Source of the DNA: Pseudomonas sp. UMAB-08
GTDB taxonomy: Bacteria > Pseudomonadota > Gammaproteobacteria > Pseudomonadales > Pseudomonadaceae
NCBI RefSeq assembly: GCF_900095225.1
Contig: NZ_LT607422.1
Location: 126,780-190,779 of the forward strand
Reading direction: 5' to 3'
Length of the DNA: 64,000 bases
The stretch's first letter is position 1. Each line of letters opens with the position of its first letter. Positions 35,738-43,152 of the stretch are shown in pieces. Both the position numbers and the translations under genes were made by a program. The notes below the pieces were generated by a model. It worked only from the letters and a program-made list of their open reading frames with translations. It was not told the origin of the DNA and searched no databases.

Positions 35738-37051
35738 ATGAACGCTCGCGTTCAGCAACCGCTCGCCAACGACCAGCATGCCGCGTCCTATTACGCCGCC
35801 AGCAGCCATCCGCAACCGGATCATCCGCCGCTGGCAGGCGAGTTGAACGTCGATGTGTGCGTAGTCGGCGGTGGCTTTTCCGGGCTGAACACGGCCATCG
35901 AGCTGGCAGAGCGTGGCTTGAGTGTGGCGTTGCTGGAAGCGCGGAAAATCGGCTGGGGCGCCAGTGGGCGCAATGGCGGACAACTGATTCGCGGCGTCGG
36001 CCATGGCCTCGATCAGTTCAGCAACGTGATCGGCAGCGACGGCGTACGCCAGATGAAGCTCATGGGCCTGGAGGCGGTGGAAATCGTGCGCCAGCGGGTC
36101 GCCCGCTACCAGATCGACTGCGACCTGACGTGGGGCTACTGCGACCTCGCCAACAAGCCGCGCGATCTCGACGGCTTAGCCGAAGATGCAGACGAATTGC
36201 GCAGCCTGGGCTATCGCCATGAACTGCGCCTGCTGCAAGCGAACGAGATGCACAGTGTGGTCGGCTCGGACCGCTACGTCGGTGGCATGATCGACATGGG
36301 CTCGGGCCATCTGCACCCGCTGAACCTGGCATTGGGCGAAGCGGCCGCCGCTCGCACGTTGGGCGTACAGATCTTCGAGCACTCGGCGGTGACCCGTATC
36401 GAGTACGGCTCACGCGTGTGCGTGCATACCGCTCAAGGTTCGGTGCGCGCCGATACGCTGGTGCTGGGCTGCAATGCCTACCTGAATGATCTGAACCCGG
36501 AACTCAGCGGCAAAGTGCTGCCCGCCGGCAGCTACATCATCGCCACCGAGCCGCTCAGCGAAGCGCAGGCCCATGAGTTACTGCCCCAGAACATGGCCGT
36601 CTGCGACCAACGGGTGACGGTGGATTACTACCGGCTTTCCGCCGACCGACGCCTGTTGTTCGGCGGTGCGTGTCATTACTCCGGGCGCGACCCGCAGGAC
36701 ATCGCGGCCTACATGCAGCCGAAAATGCTGGAAGTCTTTCCGCAACTGGCCGGGGCCAGGATCGACTATCAATGGGGCGGCATGATCGGCATCGGCGCCA
36801 ACCGCCTGCCGCAGATCGGCAGGCTCAAGGACCAGCCCAACGTGTTTTACGCCCAAGCCTATTCCGGGCATGGGGTGAATGCCACGCATCTGGCCGGCAA
36901 GCTGTTGGCAGAAGCCATCAGCGGGCAACACAGCAGCGGTTTCGAGTTGTTTGCCAAAGTGCCGCACATGACCTTCCCTGGCGGCAAACACCTGCGCTCC
37001 CCGCTGCTGGCGCTGGGCATGCTCTGGCATCGGCTGAAAGAACTGCGCTGA
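35738..37051 (+). CDS. FAD-dependent oxidoreductase, PuuB-like
   Basis: 437 aa DAO-type flavoprotein. FAD site VCVVGGGFSGLNTAIELAERG at about 31-51 and the downstream GWGASGRNGGQ, followed by C-terminal YYRLSADRRLLFGGACHY, fit gamma-glutamylputrescine oxidase PuuB and relatives. This enzyme class oxidises gamma-glutamyl polyamines to aldehydes, the substrates of KauB/PuuC dehydrogenases encoded nearby. Exact substrate is not fixed by sequence. GGATAA precedes the ATG. Position after lrp matches PA5309. Confidence 0.88.
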   Translation: MNARVQQPLANDQHAASYYAASSHPQPDHPPLAGELNVDVCVVGGGFSGLNTAIELAERGLSVALLEARKIGWGASGRNGGQLIRGVGHGLDQFSNVIGSDGVRQMKLMGLEAVEIVRQRVARYQIDCDLTWGYCDLANKPRDLDGLAEDADELRSLGYRHELRLLQANEMHSVVGSDRYVGGMIDMGSGHLHPLNLALGEAAAARTLGVQIFEHSAVTRIEYGSRVCVHTAQGSVRADTLVLGCNAYLNDLNPELSGKVLPAGSYIIATEPLSEAQAHELLPQNMAVCDQRVTVDYYRLSADRRLLFGGACHYSGRDPQDIAAYMQPKMLEVFPQLAGARIDYQWGGMIGIGANRLPQIGRLKDQPNVFYAQAYSGHGVNATHLAGKLLAEAISGQHSSGFELFAKVPHMTFPGGKHLRSPLLALGMLWHRLKELR

Positions 37052-37065
37052 CCGCCAGGCGTGGT

Positions 37066-37299
37066 TCAACCCCTCCAGAACGGCTTCAGGCCCTCGGCTC
37101 GGGCCTGCTCCAGGCTGATGCCAACGTCGCGCAACTGCTTGGCATCCAGATCAAGCAGCGCTTTGCGGGTCACCCAGCGATGGCGGAACACGCCCCACCG
37201 GCTTAGGCCCGGCGGGCAGCCCGCCTGCACGCAAGGCGCTCGCCCCTCATGCAGTTCCTGGCTATGCAGCATCAGCCGTACATCGCTCAACCCATTCAT
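37066..37299 (-). CDS. DUF1127 protein
   Basis: 77 aa. The C-terminal YjiS-like DUF1127 pattern is clear: WVTRKALLDLDAKQLRDVGIS followed by EGLKPFWRG, an Arg/Leu-rich RNA-binding-like helix. Some DUF1127 proteins in alphaproteobacteria bind small RNAs and affect phosphate uptake; here function is unknown. It faces the MocR gene across 177 bp and converges with the FAD oxidase gene 14 bp away. Confidence 0.85.
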   Translation of the reverse strand: MNGLSDVRLMLHSQELHEGRAPCVQAGCPPGLSRWGVFRHRWVTRKALLDLDAKQLRDVGISLEQARAEGLKPFWRG

Positions 37300-37388
37300 T
37301 TCCTGATCCCTCCATCACGCGTTCGTGTGATTTCATGATGACGGGCCGGGCAAATCCATTACAGATTCAAAAAAACCTTATTAACTCC

Positions 37389-37440
37389 ATACAGACAGTC
37401 CCATCACGAGGCTGAATCCTGTATTTTGAGGGTATCTGTA
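37389..37440. promoter_or_regulatory. Repeated CTGTA-type motifs between DUF1127 and MocR genes
   Basis: ATACAGA at 37389-37395, CTGTAT at 37419-37424 and TCTGTA at 37435-37440 are inverted or repeated versions of one another within 52 bp. MocR-type regulators commonly bind paired short repeats in the gap to a divergent target, so this is a plausible operator. Confidence 0.4.
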
Positions 37441-37476
37441 CTGGTCAACTGAATCGATCGCCATCGAGAGTACGCC

Positions 37477-38910
37477 ATGACGCTTTACGTCAACCTTGCC
37501 GCCCTACTCGGCACCCGCATTGAAAACGGCTTTTATCGCCCTGGAGACCGGCTGCCCTCGGTCCGCGCACTGAGCCTGGAGCACGGCGTCAGCCTGAGCA
37601 CCGTGCAACAGGCGTATCGCCTGCTGGAAGACAACGGGCTGGCATCGCCTAAACCTAAATCAGGTTATTTCGTCCCGTCTGGCCGTACGATCCCCGCCCT
37701 GCCGGTGGTGGGACGACCGGCGCAACGGCCCGTCGAAATTTCCCAATGGGAACAAGTCCTCGAGCTGATCCGCAGTGTGCCCAATGCCAATGTGATCCAG
37801 CTCGGGCGCGGCATGCCAGACGTCAGCAGCCCGACCCTGAAACCCCTGCTGCGCGCGCTGGCCAAGATCAGTCGGCGCCAGGACATGCCTGGGCTGTATT
37901 ACGACAACATCTACGGCACCCAAAGCCTGCGCGATCAGGTGGCGCGCCTGCTGCTGGATTCCGGGTGCCAGCTCTCGGCCAACGATCTGGTGATCACCAC
38001 TGGCTGCCATGAAGCGCTGTCCACCAGCATCCGCGCCATTTGCGAGCCGGGTGACATCGTGGCGGTGGACTCGCCAAGCTTTCACGGCGCCATGCAGACC
38101 CTCAAGGGCCTGGGCATGAAAGCCCTGGAAATCCCCACCGATCCCATCACCGGCATCAGCCTCGATGCGCTGGAACTGGCGCTGGAACAGTGGCCGATCA
38201 AAGCCATTCAACTGACCCCCAACTGCAACAACCCGCTGGGCTACATCATGCCCGAGGCGCGCAAGCGGGCCCTGCTGAGCCTCGCTCAACGCTTTGATGT
38301 GGCGATCATCGAAGACGATGTGTATGGCGATCTGGCCTACAACTATCCCCGACCGCGGACGATCAAATCCTTCGACGAAGACGGTCGCGTCCTGCTGTGC
38401 AGCTCGTTCTCGAAAACCCTGGCGCCAGGACTGCGCATTGGCTGGGTCGCGCCGGGGCGCTATCTGGAGCGGGTGCTGCACATGAAGTACATCAGCACCG
38501 GCTCGACCGCCACTCAACCGCAATTGGCGATTGCCGAATTTCTGGAGTCTGGGCACTACGAGCCGCATTTGCGGCGGATGCGCGGGCAGTATCAGCGCGG
38601 TCGCGATCAGATGACCGATTGGGTCATGCGCTACTTTCCGGCAGGCACCCGTGTCAGTCGGCCCCAAGGCGGTTTTATGCTGTGGGTTGAGCTGGCTGAG
38701 GATTTCGACACCTTGCGCCTGAACCGTGCCTTGCTCGACCAAGGCGTACAGATCGCCGTGGGCAGCATTTTCTCGGCGTCCGGCAAGTACCGCAATTGCC
38801 TGCGGATGAACTACGCCGCCAAACCGACGGCGCAGATCGAGGACGCCGTGCGCAAAGTAGGCTCGACCATCACCCGCCTGCTCGCCGAGACGGAACCGGC
38901 CCCCCACTGA
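37477..38910 (+). CDS. MocR-type GntR regulator with aminotransferase domain
   Basis: 477 aa. N-terminal winged helix (about 1-68, YRPGDRLPSVRALSLEHGVSLSTV) joined to a fold-I PLP domain (about 90-470). The PLP lysine lies in SSFSKTLAPGLRIGW. MocR proteins sense PLP or its adducts with amino compounds and regulate metabolic genes, often a divergent neighbour; here that is the DUF1127 gene. GAGAG precedes the ATG. Confidence 0.92.
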   Translation: MTLYVNLAALLGTRIENGFYRPGDRLPSVRALSLEHGVSLSTVQQAYRLLEDNGLASPKPKSGYFVPSGRTIPALPVVGRPAQRPVEISQWEQVLELIRSVPNANVIQLGRGMPDVSSPTLKPLLRALAKISRRQDMPGLYYDNIYGTQSLRDQVARLLLDSGCQLSANDLVITTGCHEALSTSIRAICEPGDIVAVDSPSFHGAMQTLKGLGMKALEIPTDPITGISLDALELALEQWPIKAIQLTPNCNNPLGYIMPEARKRALLSLAQRFDVAIIEDDVYGDLAYNYPRPRTIKSFDEDGRVLLCSSFSKTLAPGLRIGWVAPGRYLERVLHMKYISTGSTATQPQLAIAEFLESGHYEPHLRRMRGQYQRGRDQMTDWVMRYFPAGTRVSRPQGGFMLWVELAEDFDTLRLNRALLDQGVQIAVGSIFSASGKYRNCLRMNYAAKPTAQIEDAVRKVGSTITRLLAETEPAPH

Positions 38911-38915
38911 CGTCT

Positions 38916-38932
38916 GCCCCGCAGTGCGGGGC
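38916..38932. terminator. GC-rich hairpin between convergent MocR and MFS genes
   Basis: GCCCCG pairs with CGGGGC around CAGTG, directly after the MocR stop. There is no clean T tract on the plus side, so it is a weak terminator call. Confidence 0.4.
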
Positions 38933-38958
38933 TAAGGGGCAGGCCAGAAAAAAGGGCT

Positions 38959-40104
38959 TTAAGCCACGACCGGCTGCGCACCGAACGCACCACGGCGCAG
39001 GGACAAAATCACCAGACCGAAGGAACCAGCGGCCATGAGCAATGGCAGGGCATGCCCACTGACCCATTGGCTGCCCGCGCCCGCCGCCAGAGGCCCGAGC
39101 AAGCAGCCTATCCCCCACAGCTGAGCGATGTGTGCGTTGGCACGAACCAGTGAGTCATCGCGATAACGCTCGCCGATCAGAATCAACGACAAGGTGAACA
39201 ACCCACCGGCGCTGGCGCCAAACAACACCCAGACCGGCCAGATCAGCACCGTATCAAGCAGCAGCGGAATCGCCAGACTCGACAGCATGAGTAACAGCGC
39301 ACAGCCCGAAAACAGCGTGCGCCGAGAAACCCTGTCAGCCAGCGCACCAATCGGCAATTGCAGCAGCGCATCACCAACCACCACCGTGCTGACCATGAAC
39401 AAGGCGACTTCCGGGGTAAAGCCCTGACGCAGGCAGTAGATCGGCAGTAACGTCAGAATCATTGCCTCGAACGCCGCGAACAGTGCCACCGCCCAGGCAA
39501 TCGCTGGCAGGCCTCGGCAAAAGCCGAACAGATCGCTGAAGGTCACATTGCAGGCTTCAGCGCTGGGCGCGCCGGTACGTCCCAGCAACAGCAGCGGCGA
39601 ACAGAGCAGCAGCACGACGCCGACCCAGAAACCGTAATCCGCTTCGGCGCCGATGATGCCCAGCAGCAGGGGGCCAGCCAGTTGGCTCAGGGCATAACTG
39701 CTGCCATACAGCGCCACCAACCGGCCGCGCCAACGCTCGACCACCAGTTGATTGATCCAGCTTTCGCCGAGGATGAACACGATGGTCAGGATCACCCCGA
39801 TCAACAGGCGCAGCCCTACCCAGACCCAATAGTTGGGCAGCAAGGCCAGCAAGCCGATGGACAACGCCCCGGCCCACAAGCACAAACGCATCAACAGTGG
39901 CGTTCCGAAGCGCGCGGCCAGACGGCTGGCAAAACTCGCCCCGACCAGCACGCCAATCGCCGGCATCGCCGCCATCACCCCGATGGCAAAAGAACCGTAG
40001 CCCCAGCTTTCCAGGCGCAAGGACACCAACGGCATGCTCACGCCCAAGGCCAATCCGACACTCAAGACGGAGGCCAGAACAGCGAAATAAGTACCCCAAC
40101 GCAT
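38959..40104 (-). CDS. MFS transporter (YcaD-like)
   Basis: 381 aa, about twelve membrane segments, major facilitator fold with the loop GALADRVSRRTLFSG between helices 8 and 9 and WGYGSFAIGVMAAMPAIGV near helix 2. Resembles the YcaD/YfkF group of sugar/drug-like transporters; substrate unknown. Start ATG at 40104 (MRWGTYFAVLASVLSVG) gives a proper first helix; the upstream ATG adds 33 polar residues and is rejected. Downstream of kauB on the same strand, but a terminator and REPs separate them. Confidence 0.88.
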   Translation of the reverse strand: MRWGTYFAVLASVLSVGLALGVSMPLVSLRLESWGYGSFAIGVMAAMPAIGVLVGASFASRLAARFGTPLLMRLCLWAGALSIGLLALLPNYWVWVGLRLLIGVILTIVFILGESWINQLVVERWRGRLVALYGSSYALSQLAGPLLLGIIGAEADYGFWVGVVLLLCSPLLLLGRTGAPSAEACNVTFSDLFGFCRGLPAIAWAVALFAAFEAMILTLLPIYCLRQGFTPEVALFMVSTVVVGDALLQLPIGALADRVSRRTLFSGCALLLMLSSLAIPLLLDTVLIWPVWVLFGASAGGLFTLSLILIGERYRDDSLVRANAHIAQLWGIGCLLGPLAAGAGSQWVSGHALPLLMAAGSFGLVILSLRRGAFGAQPVVA

Positions 40105-40138
40105 TGCCCACGCTCCTGTGGATAACGTGTACCGACGG

Positions 40139-40179
40139 TCAAAACAAAACAACCGGGCTTCCTGATGTGGAGAGCCCGG
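40139..40179 (-). terminator. Rho-independent terminator after kauB
   Basis: On the minus strand CCGGGCT (40179-40173) pairs with AGCCCGG (40159-40153) around a 13-base loop and runs into TTGTTTTGTTTT. It lies between kauB and the MFS gene. Confidence 0.75.
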
Positions 40180-40201
40180 CTGCTTTTCGGTTGTCTTACA
40201 C

Positions 40202-40275
40202 ACCGCTTGCGCGAGTTTATTCGCGCCTACAGAGGATCAGAGCCCTGAGGGAGCGAATTCATTCGCGACCTCCCC
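40202..40275. repeat. Two REP-like elements downstream of kauB
   Basis: TTGCGCGAGTTTATTCGCGC followed at 40247 by GAGGGAGCGAATTCATTCGC and then CTCCC, each a small hairpin. The second shares an exact 20-mer with 17311-17330. Confidence 0.75.
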
Positions 40276-40278
40276 GGA

Positions 40279-41772
40279 TTACAACTTGATCCAGGTCGCC
40301 TTCAGCTCGGTGTACTTGTCGAACGCATGCAGCGATTTATCGCGGCCGTTGCCCGACTGCTTGAACCCGCCGAACGGTGCGGTCATGTCGCCGCCATCGT
40401 ACTGGTTGATCCACACGCTGCCGGCACGCAGCGCCTTGGCCGTCAGATGAGCCTTGGACAGGTTGGCGGTCCACACAGCCGCCGCCAGGCCATAAGGCGT
40501 GTCGTTGGCGATCTGGATAGCTTCTTCGACGGTATCGAAGGCAATCACCGACAGCACCGGGCCGAAAATTTCTTCCTGCGCGATTTTCATCGCGTTGCTG
40601 ACGCCGTCAAAAATCGTCGGTTCAACATAGGTGCCGCCCGTTTCCTGCAGCGTGCGCTTGCCGCCTGCGACCAACGTGGCACCATCGGCATGACCCGACT
40701 CGATGTAAGACAACACGGTGTTCAACTGCTGGGTATCGACCACCGCCCCCACATTGGTTTGCGGGTCCAGCGGATTACCTGGCTTCCAGGCCTTGAGCGC
40801 TTCGATCACCAGCGGCAGGAACGTGTCCTTGATCGAGCGTTCGACCAGCAGACGCGAACCCGCAGTGCACACTTCGCCCTGGTTGAAGGCGATAGCGCCA
40901 GCAGCCGATTCGGCAGCGGCGTGCAGATCCGGTGCGTCAGCAAATACGATATTCGGGCTCTTGCCACCGGCTTCCAGCCAGATGCGCTTCATGTTCGACT
41001 CGCCGGAATAAATCAGCAACTGTTTGGCGGTTCTGGTCGAGCCGGTGAAGACCAGCGTGTCGACATCCATGTGCAGGGCCAGCGCCTTGCCGACGGTGTG
41101 ACCATAGCCAGGCAGCACGTTGAGCACACCCGCCGGGATACCGGCTTCAACCGCCAGTTGGGCGATGCGGATAGCGGTCAACGGCGATTTTTCCGACGGT
41201 TTCAGGATGACCGAGTTGCCGGTGGACAACGCTGGACCGAGTTTCCAGCAGGCCATCATCAGCGGGAAGTTCCACGGCACGATGGCCGCCACAACACCGA
41301 TGGGCTCGCGCGTCACCAGACCCAGTTGGTCGTGGGGCGTGGCGGCCACTTCATCGTAAATTTTATCGATCGCTTCACCGCTCCAGCTCAGCGCCTGGGC
41401 GGCACCGGGGACATCGATGTTCAGCGAGTCACTGATCGGCTTGCCCATGTCGAGGGTTTCGAGCAGAGCCAATTCTTCAGCGTTCTGTTTCAACAGACCG
41501 GCAAAACGGATCATCGCCGCCTTGCGTTTGACAGGGGCCAGACGTGACCACACGCCAGAGTTGAACGTAGCGCGGGCACTGTCGACCGCATGCTGGGCGT
41601 CGGCAATGTCGCAGCTGGCAACCTGTGCCAGGACGCGGCCATCGACCGGGCTGATGCATTCGAAGGTGGCGCCAGAAACCGCAGCGGTGTACTCACCGTT
41701 GATGTAAGCACGGCCTTCGATCTTCAGATCCTTGGCACGTTGTTCCCAGTCAGCACGAGTCAGGGTGGTCAT
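40279..41772 (-). CDS. kauB: Aldehyde dehydrogenase KauB (PuuC-like)
   Basis: 497 aa NAD(P)-dependent aldehyde dehydrogenase. Catalytic cysteine is C302 in NQGEVCTAGSR and the general base glutamate lies in WLEAGGKSP near 268; NAD-binding GSTRTAKQ and PWNFPLMM are present. KauB of P. aeruginosa oxidises 4-guanidinobutyraldehyde, 4-aminobutyraldehyde and 3-aminopropanal in arginine and polyamine breakdown. Start ATG at 41772 has AGGAGG 8 bp upstream; the longer ATG lacks one. An A-rich Crc/Hfq-type motif lies just upstream of the ribosome-binding site. Confidence 0.93.
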   Translation of the reverse strand: MTTLTRADWEQRAKDLKIEGRAYINGEYTAAVSGATFECISPVDGRVLAQVASCDIADAQHAVDSARATFNSGVWSRLAPVKRKAAMIRFAGLLKQNAEELALLETLDMGKPISDSLNIDVPGAAQALSWSGEAIDKIYDEVAATPHDQLGLVTREPIGVVAAIVPWNFPLMMACWKLGPALSTGNSVILKPSEKSPLTAIRIAQLAVEAGIPAGVLNVLPGYGHTVGKALALHMDVDTLVFTGSTRTAKQLLIYSGESNMKRIWLEAGGKSPNIVFADAPDLHAAAESAAGAIAFNQGEVCTAGSRLLVERSIKDTFLPLVIEALKAWKPGNPLDPQTNVGAVVDTQQLNTVLSYIESGHADGATLVAGGKRTLQETGGTYVEPTIFDGVSNAMKIAQEEIFGPVLSVIAFDTVEEAIQIANDTPYGLAAAVWTANLSKAHLTAKALRAGSVWINQYDGGDMTAPFGGFKQSGNGRDKSLHAFDKYTELKATWIKL

Positions 41773-41787
41773 ACGAGTGTCCTCCTG

Positions 41788-41795
41788 TTGTTTTT
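41788..41795 (-). promoter_or_regulatory. Crc/Hfq-type A-rich motif beside the kauB ribosome-binding site
   Basis: On the minus strand AAAAACAA fits AANAANAA, one base before the AGGAGG Shine-Dalgarno sequence. Hfq with Crc binds such motifs to block translation during catabolite repression. Confidence 0.5.
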
Positions 41796-41880
41796 TGAAT
41801 ACGGATGGCATCAGCCAAGGGCAACCACCACCCTAAACCAAGTGACTGGGGAATTTCCAATATATTTGACACTTGAGGCC

Positions 41881-41911
41881 AAACGGCGTTTTGTTGTTCA
41901 TTTTATTCAAC
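41881..41911. promoter_or_regulatory. Palindromes in the kauB / cupin divergent promoter
   Basis: AAACGGCGTTT (41881-41891) is a perfect 11-base palindrome; it is followed by TGTTG-N11-CAACA (about 41892-41912). Either could bind PauR or another regulator; unverified. Confidence 0.4.
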
Positions 41912-41941
41912 ATGAAACGCGTTAGCGGGGAGCGAATCACG

Positions 41942-42304
41942 ATGAACATCGAAAATATTGTCGACTTCAGCCATGCCAATACCACGCCAGAGCACTACGT
42001 GCCCGCGCCAGAAAAAATCCTCAAGGGCAACCCCGAGCAAACCGTCTACAACCATTACAACAGCCCTTGCGGCCAACTCAGCGCTGGCGTTTGGGAAGGT
42101 GAAATCGGTCAATGGACGGTGAATTACACCGAACATGAGTATTGCGAAATCGTGCAGGGCGTATCGGTGCTACGCGACGAGGATGGCAACGCAAAAACCC
42201 TGCGTGCCGGTGATCGCTTTGTGATTCCTGCGGGCTTCAAAGGCACCTGGGAAGTGCTGGAAGCCTGTCGCAAGGTGTATGTGGTGTTCGAACAGAAGGT
42301 CTGA
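41942..42304 (+). CDS. Cupin protein (DUF861-like)
   Basis: 120 aa single-domain cupin. The barrel motif is GEIGQWTVNYTEHEYCEIVQG and LRAGDRFVIPAGFKGTWEV. Members resemble (S)-ureidoglycine aminohydrolase-type cupins, but function here is unknown. GGGGAG precedes the ATG by 9 bp. Divergent from kauB, so it is possibly coregulated with polyamine genes; in P. aeruginosa a gabT2 transaminase gene lies in this spot, as I recall, and is not present here. Confidence 0.82.
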   Translation: MNIENIVDFSHANTTPEHYVPAPEKILKGNPEQTVYNHYNSPCGQLSAGVWEGEIGQWTVNYTEHEYCEIVQGVSVLRDEDGNAKTLRAGDRFVIPAGFKGTWEVLEACRKVYVVFEQKV

Positions 42305-42334
42305 GTAGCGGCTGCTTTCGCTGAAATTCAGACA

Positions 42335-42368
42335 CAAAAAAACCCGCCTTCTCAGGCGGGTTTTTTCG
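42335..42368. terminator. Bidirectional terminator between cupin gene and rpmG
   Basis: AACCCGCC (42341-42348) pairs with GGCGGGTT (42355-42362), with A and T runs on the outside. It serves the cupin gene and the rpmB-rpmG operon. Confidence 0.93.
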
Positions 42369-42384
42369 TAAAAAGCGAAATCAA

Positions 42385-42540
42385 TTACTTGATTTTGGCT
42401 TCTTTGTAGATCACGTGCTTACGAGCAACCGGATCGAATTTTTTAATTTCGATTTTGTCCGGAGTGGTGCGCTTGTTCTTATCGGTGGTGTAGAAGTGGC
42501 CTGTGTTAGCGCTCGACACCAAACGGATCAATTCACGCAT
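42385..42540 (-). CDS. rpmG: 50S ribosomal protein L33
   Basis: 51 aa: MRELIRLVSSANTGHFYTTD...KFDPVARKHVIYKEAKIK, the classical cysteine-free L33 form. Too short for ordinary gene callers but the sequence is unambiguous. Follows rpmB by 11 bp with GGGAGA before the ATG. Confidence 0.97.
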   Translation of the reverse strand: MRELIRLVSSANTGHFYTTDKNKRTTPDKIEIKKFDPVARKHVIYKEAKIK

Positions 42541-42551
42541 GATTATCTCCC

Positions 42552-42788
42552 TTAGACCTTAGCGCCATTGGCGCGAATTTCGAGAAGAATGACATCAATG
42601 CCACGCTTGTCGATGATACGCATGCCTTTGGCAGATACGCGCAGACGCACAAAACGATTCTCGGACTCGACCCAGAAGCGGTGATGCTGCAGGTTCGGCA
42701 GGAAACGACGACGGGTTTTGTTGTTTGCGTGGGAAATGTTATTCCCGGTTACCGGACCCTTACCGGTAACTTGACATACTCTCGACAT
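42552..42788 (-). CDS. rpmB: 50S ribosomal protein L28
   Basis: 78 aa. Starts MSRVCQVTGKGPVTGNNIS and has the basic core ANNKTRRRFLPNLQHHRFW, the L28 hallmark. Single N-terminal cysteine only, so the non-zinc version. First gene of the rpmB-rpmG operon. Confidence 0.98.
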   Translation of the reverse strand: MSRVCQVTGKGPVTGNNISHANNKTRRRFLPNLQHHRFWVESENRFVRLRVSAKGMRIIDKRGIDVILLEIRANGAKV

Positions 42789-43152
42789 GCCTCAGCCCTC
42801 TAAAACCACATGCCCAACCCGGCATGGGTTGGCCGCTTAATCTCTCAGTCATTTGGCGCCAGGCGCCGCGTTTCTTTAGGGGTCTTACCGGCCACACCTA
42901 CAAACGAAGGAACCGGGCCCCTAGAAAAGAGCGCTGCTTTATATCAGAAACCCTGAGATGCAACAACAACACATGCACATTACCTTGTTTTGGCAGACCG
43001 TGTTTCGCCTTCAGGCTCAGTCCGTGCGGGCACGGCAAGAAATATACCGCTCGTCGCGCCAGACGGATTGTCCTGCGCCGATGCATAGTCTAGGGTAAGT
43101 CTCTCACCAGACTGCGCCCGCAGATGGGGCCCTCTCTGACAGGAATATCGCC
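42789..43152. other. Intergenic region before rpmB and the peptide-binding protein gene
   Basis: 364 bp with no convincing gene on either strand. It holds the rpmB promoter on the left and that of the substrate-binding protein on the right. A CA-rich tract, CAACAACAACACATGCAC, lies at about 42960-42977; it resembles Crc/Hfq motifs but is 175 bases from the start codon. No strong hairpin or RNA gene is evident. Confidence 0.45.

Noticed and set aside
42960..42977. CA-rich tract as a Crc/Hfq site for the peptide-binding protein gene
   Set aside because: It lies about 175 bases upstream of the start codon, likely outside or far from the ribosome-binding site.
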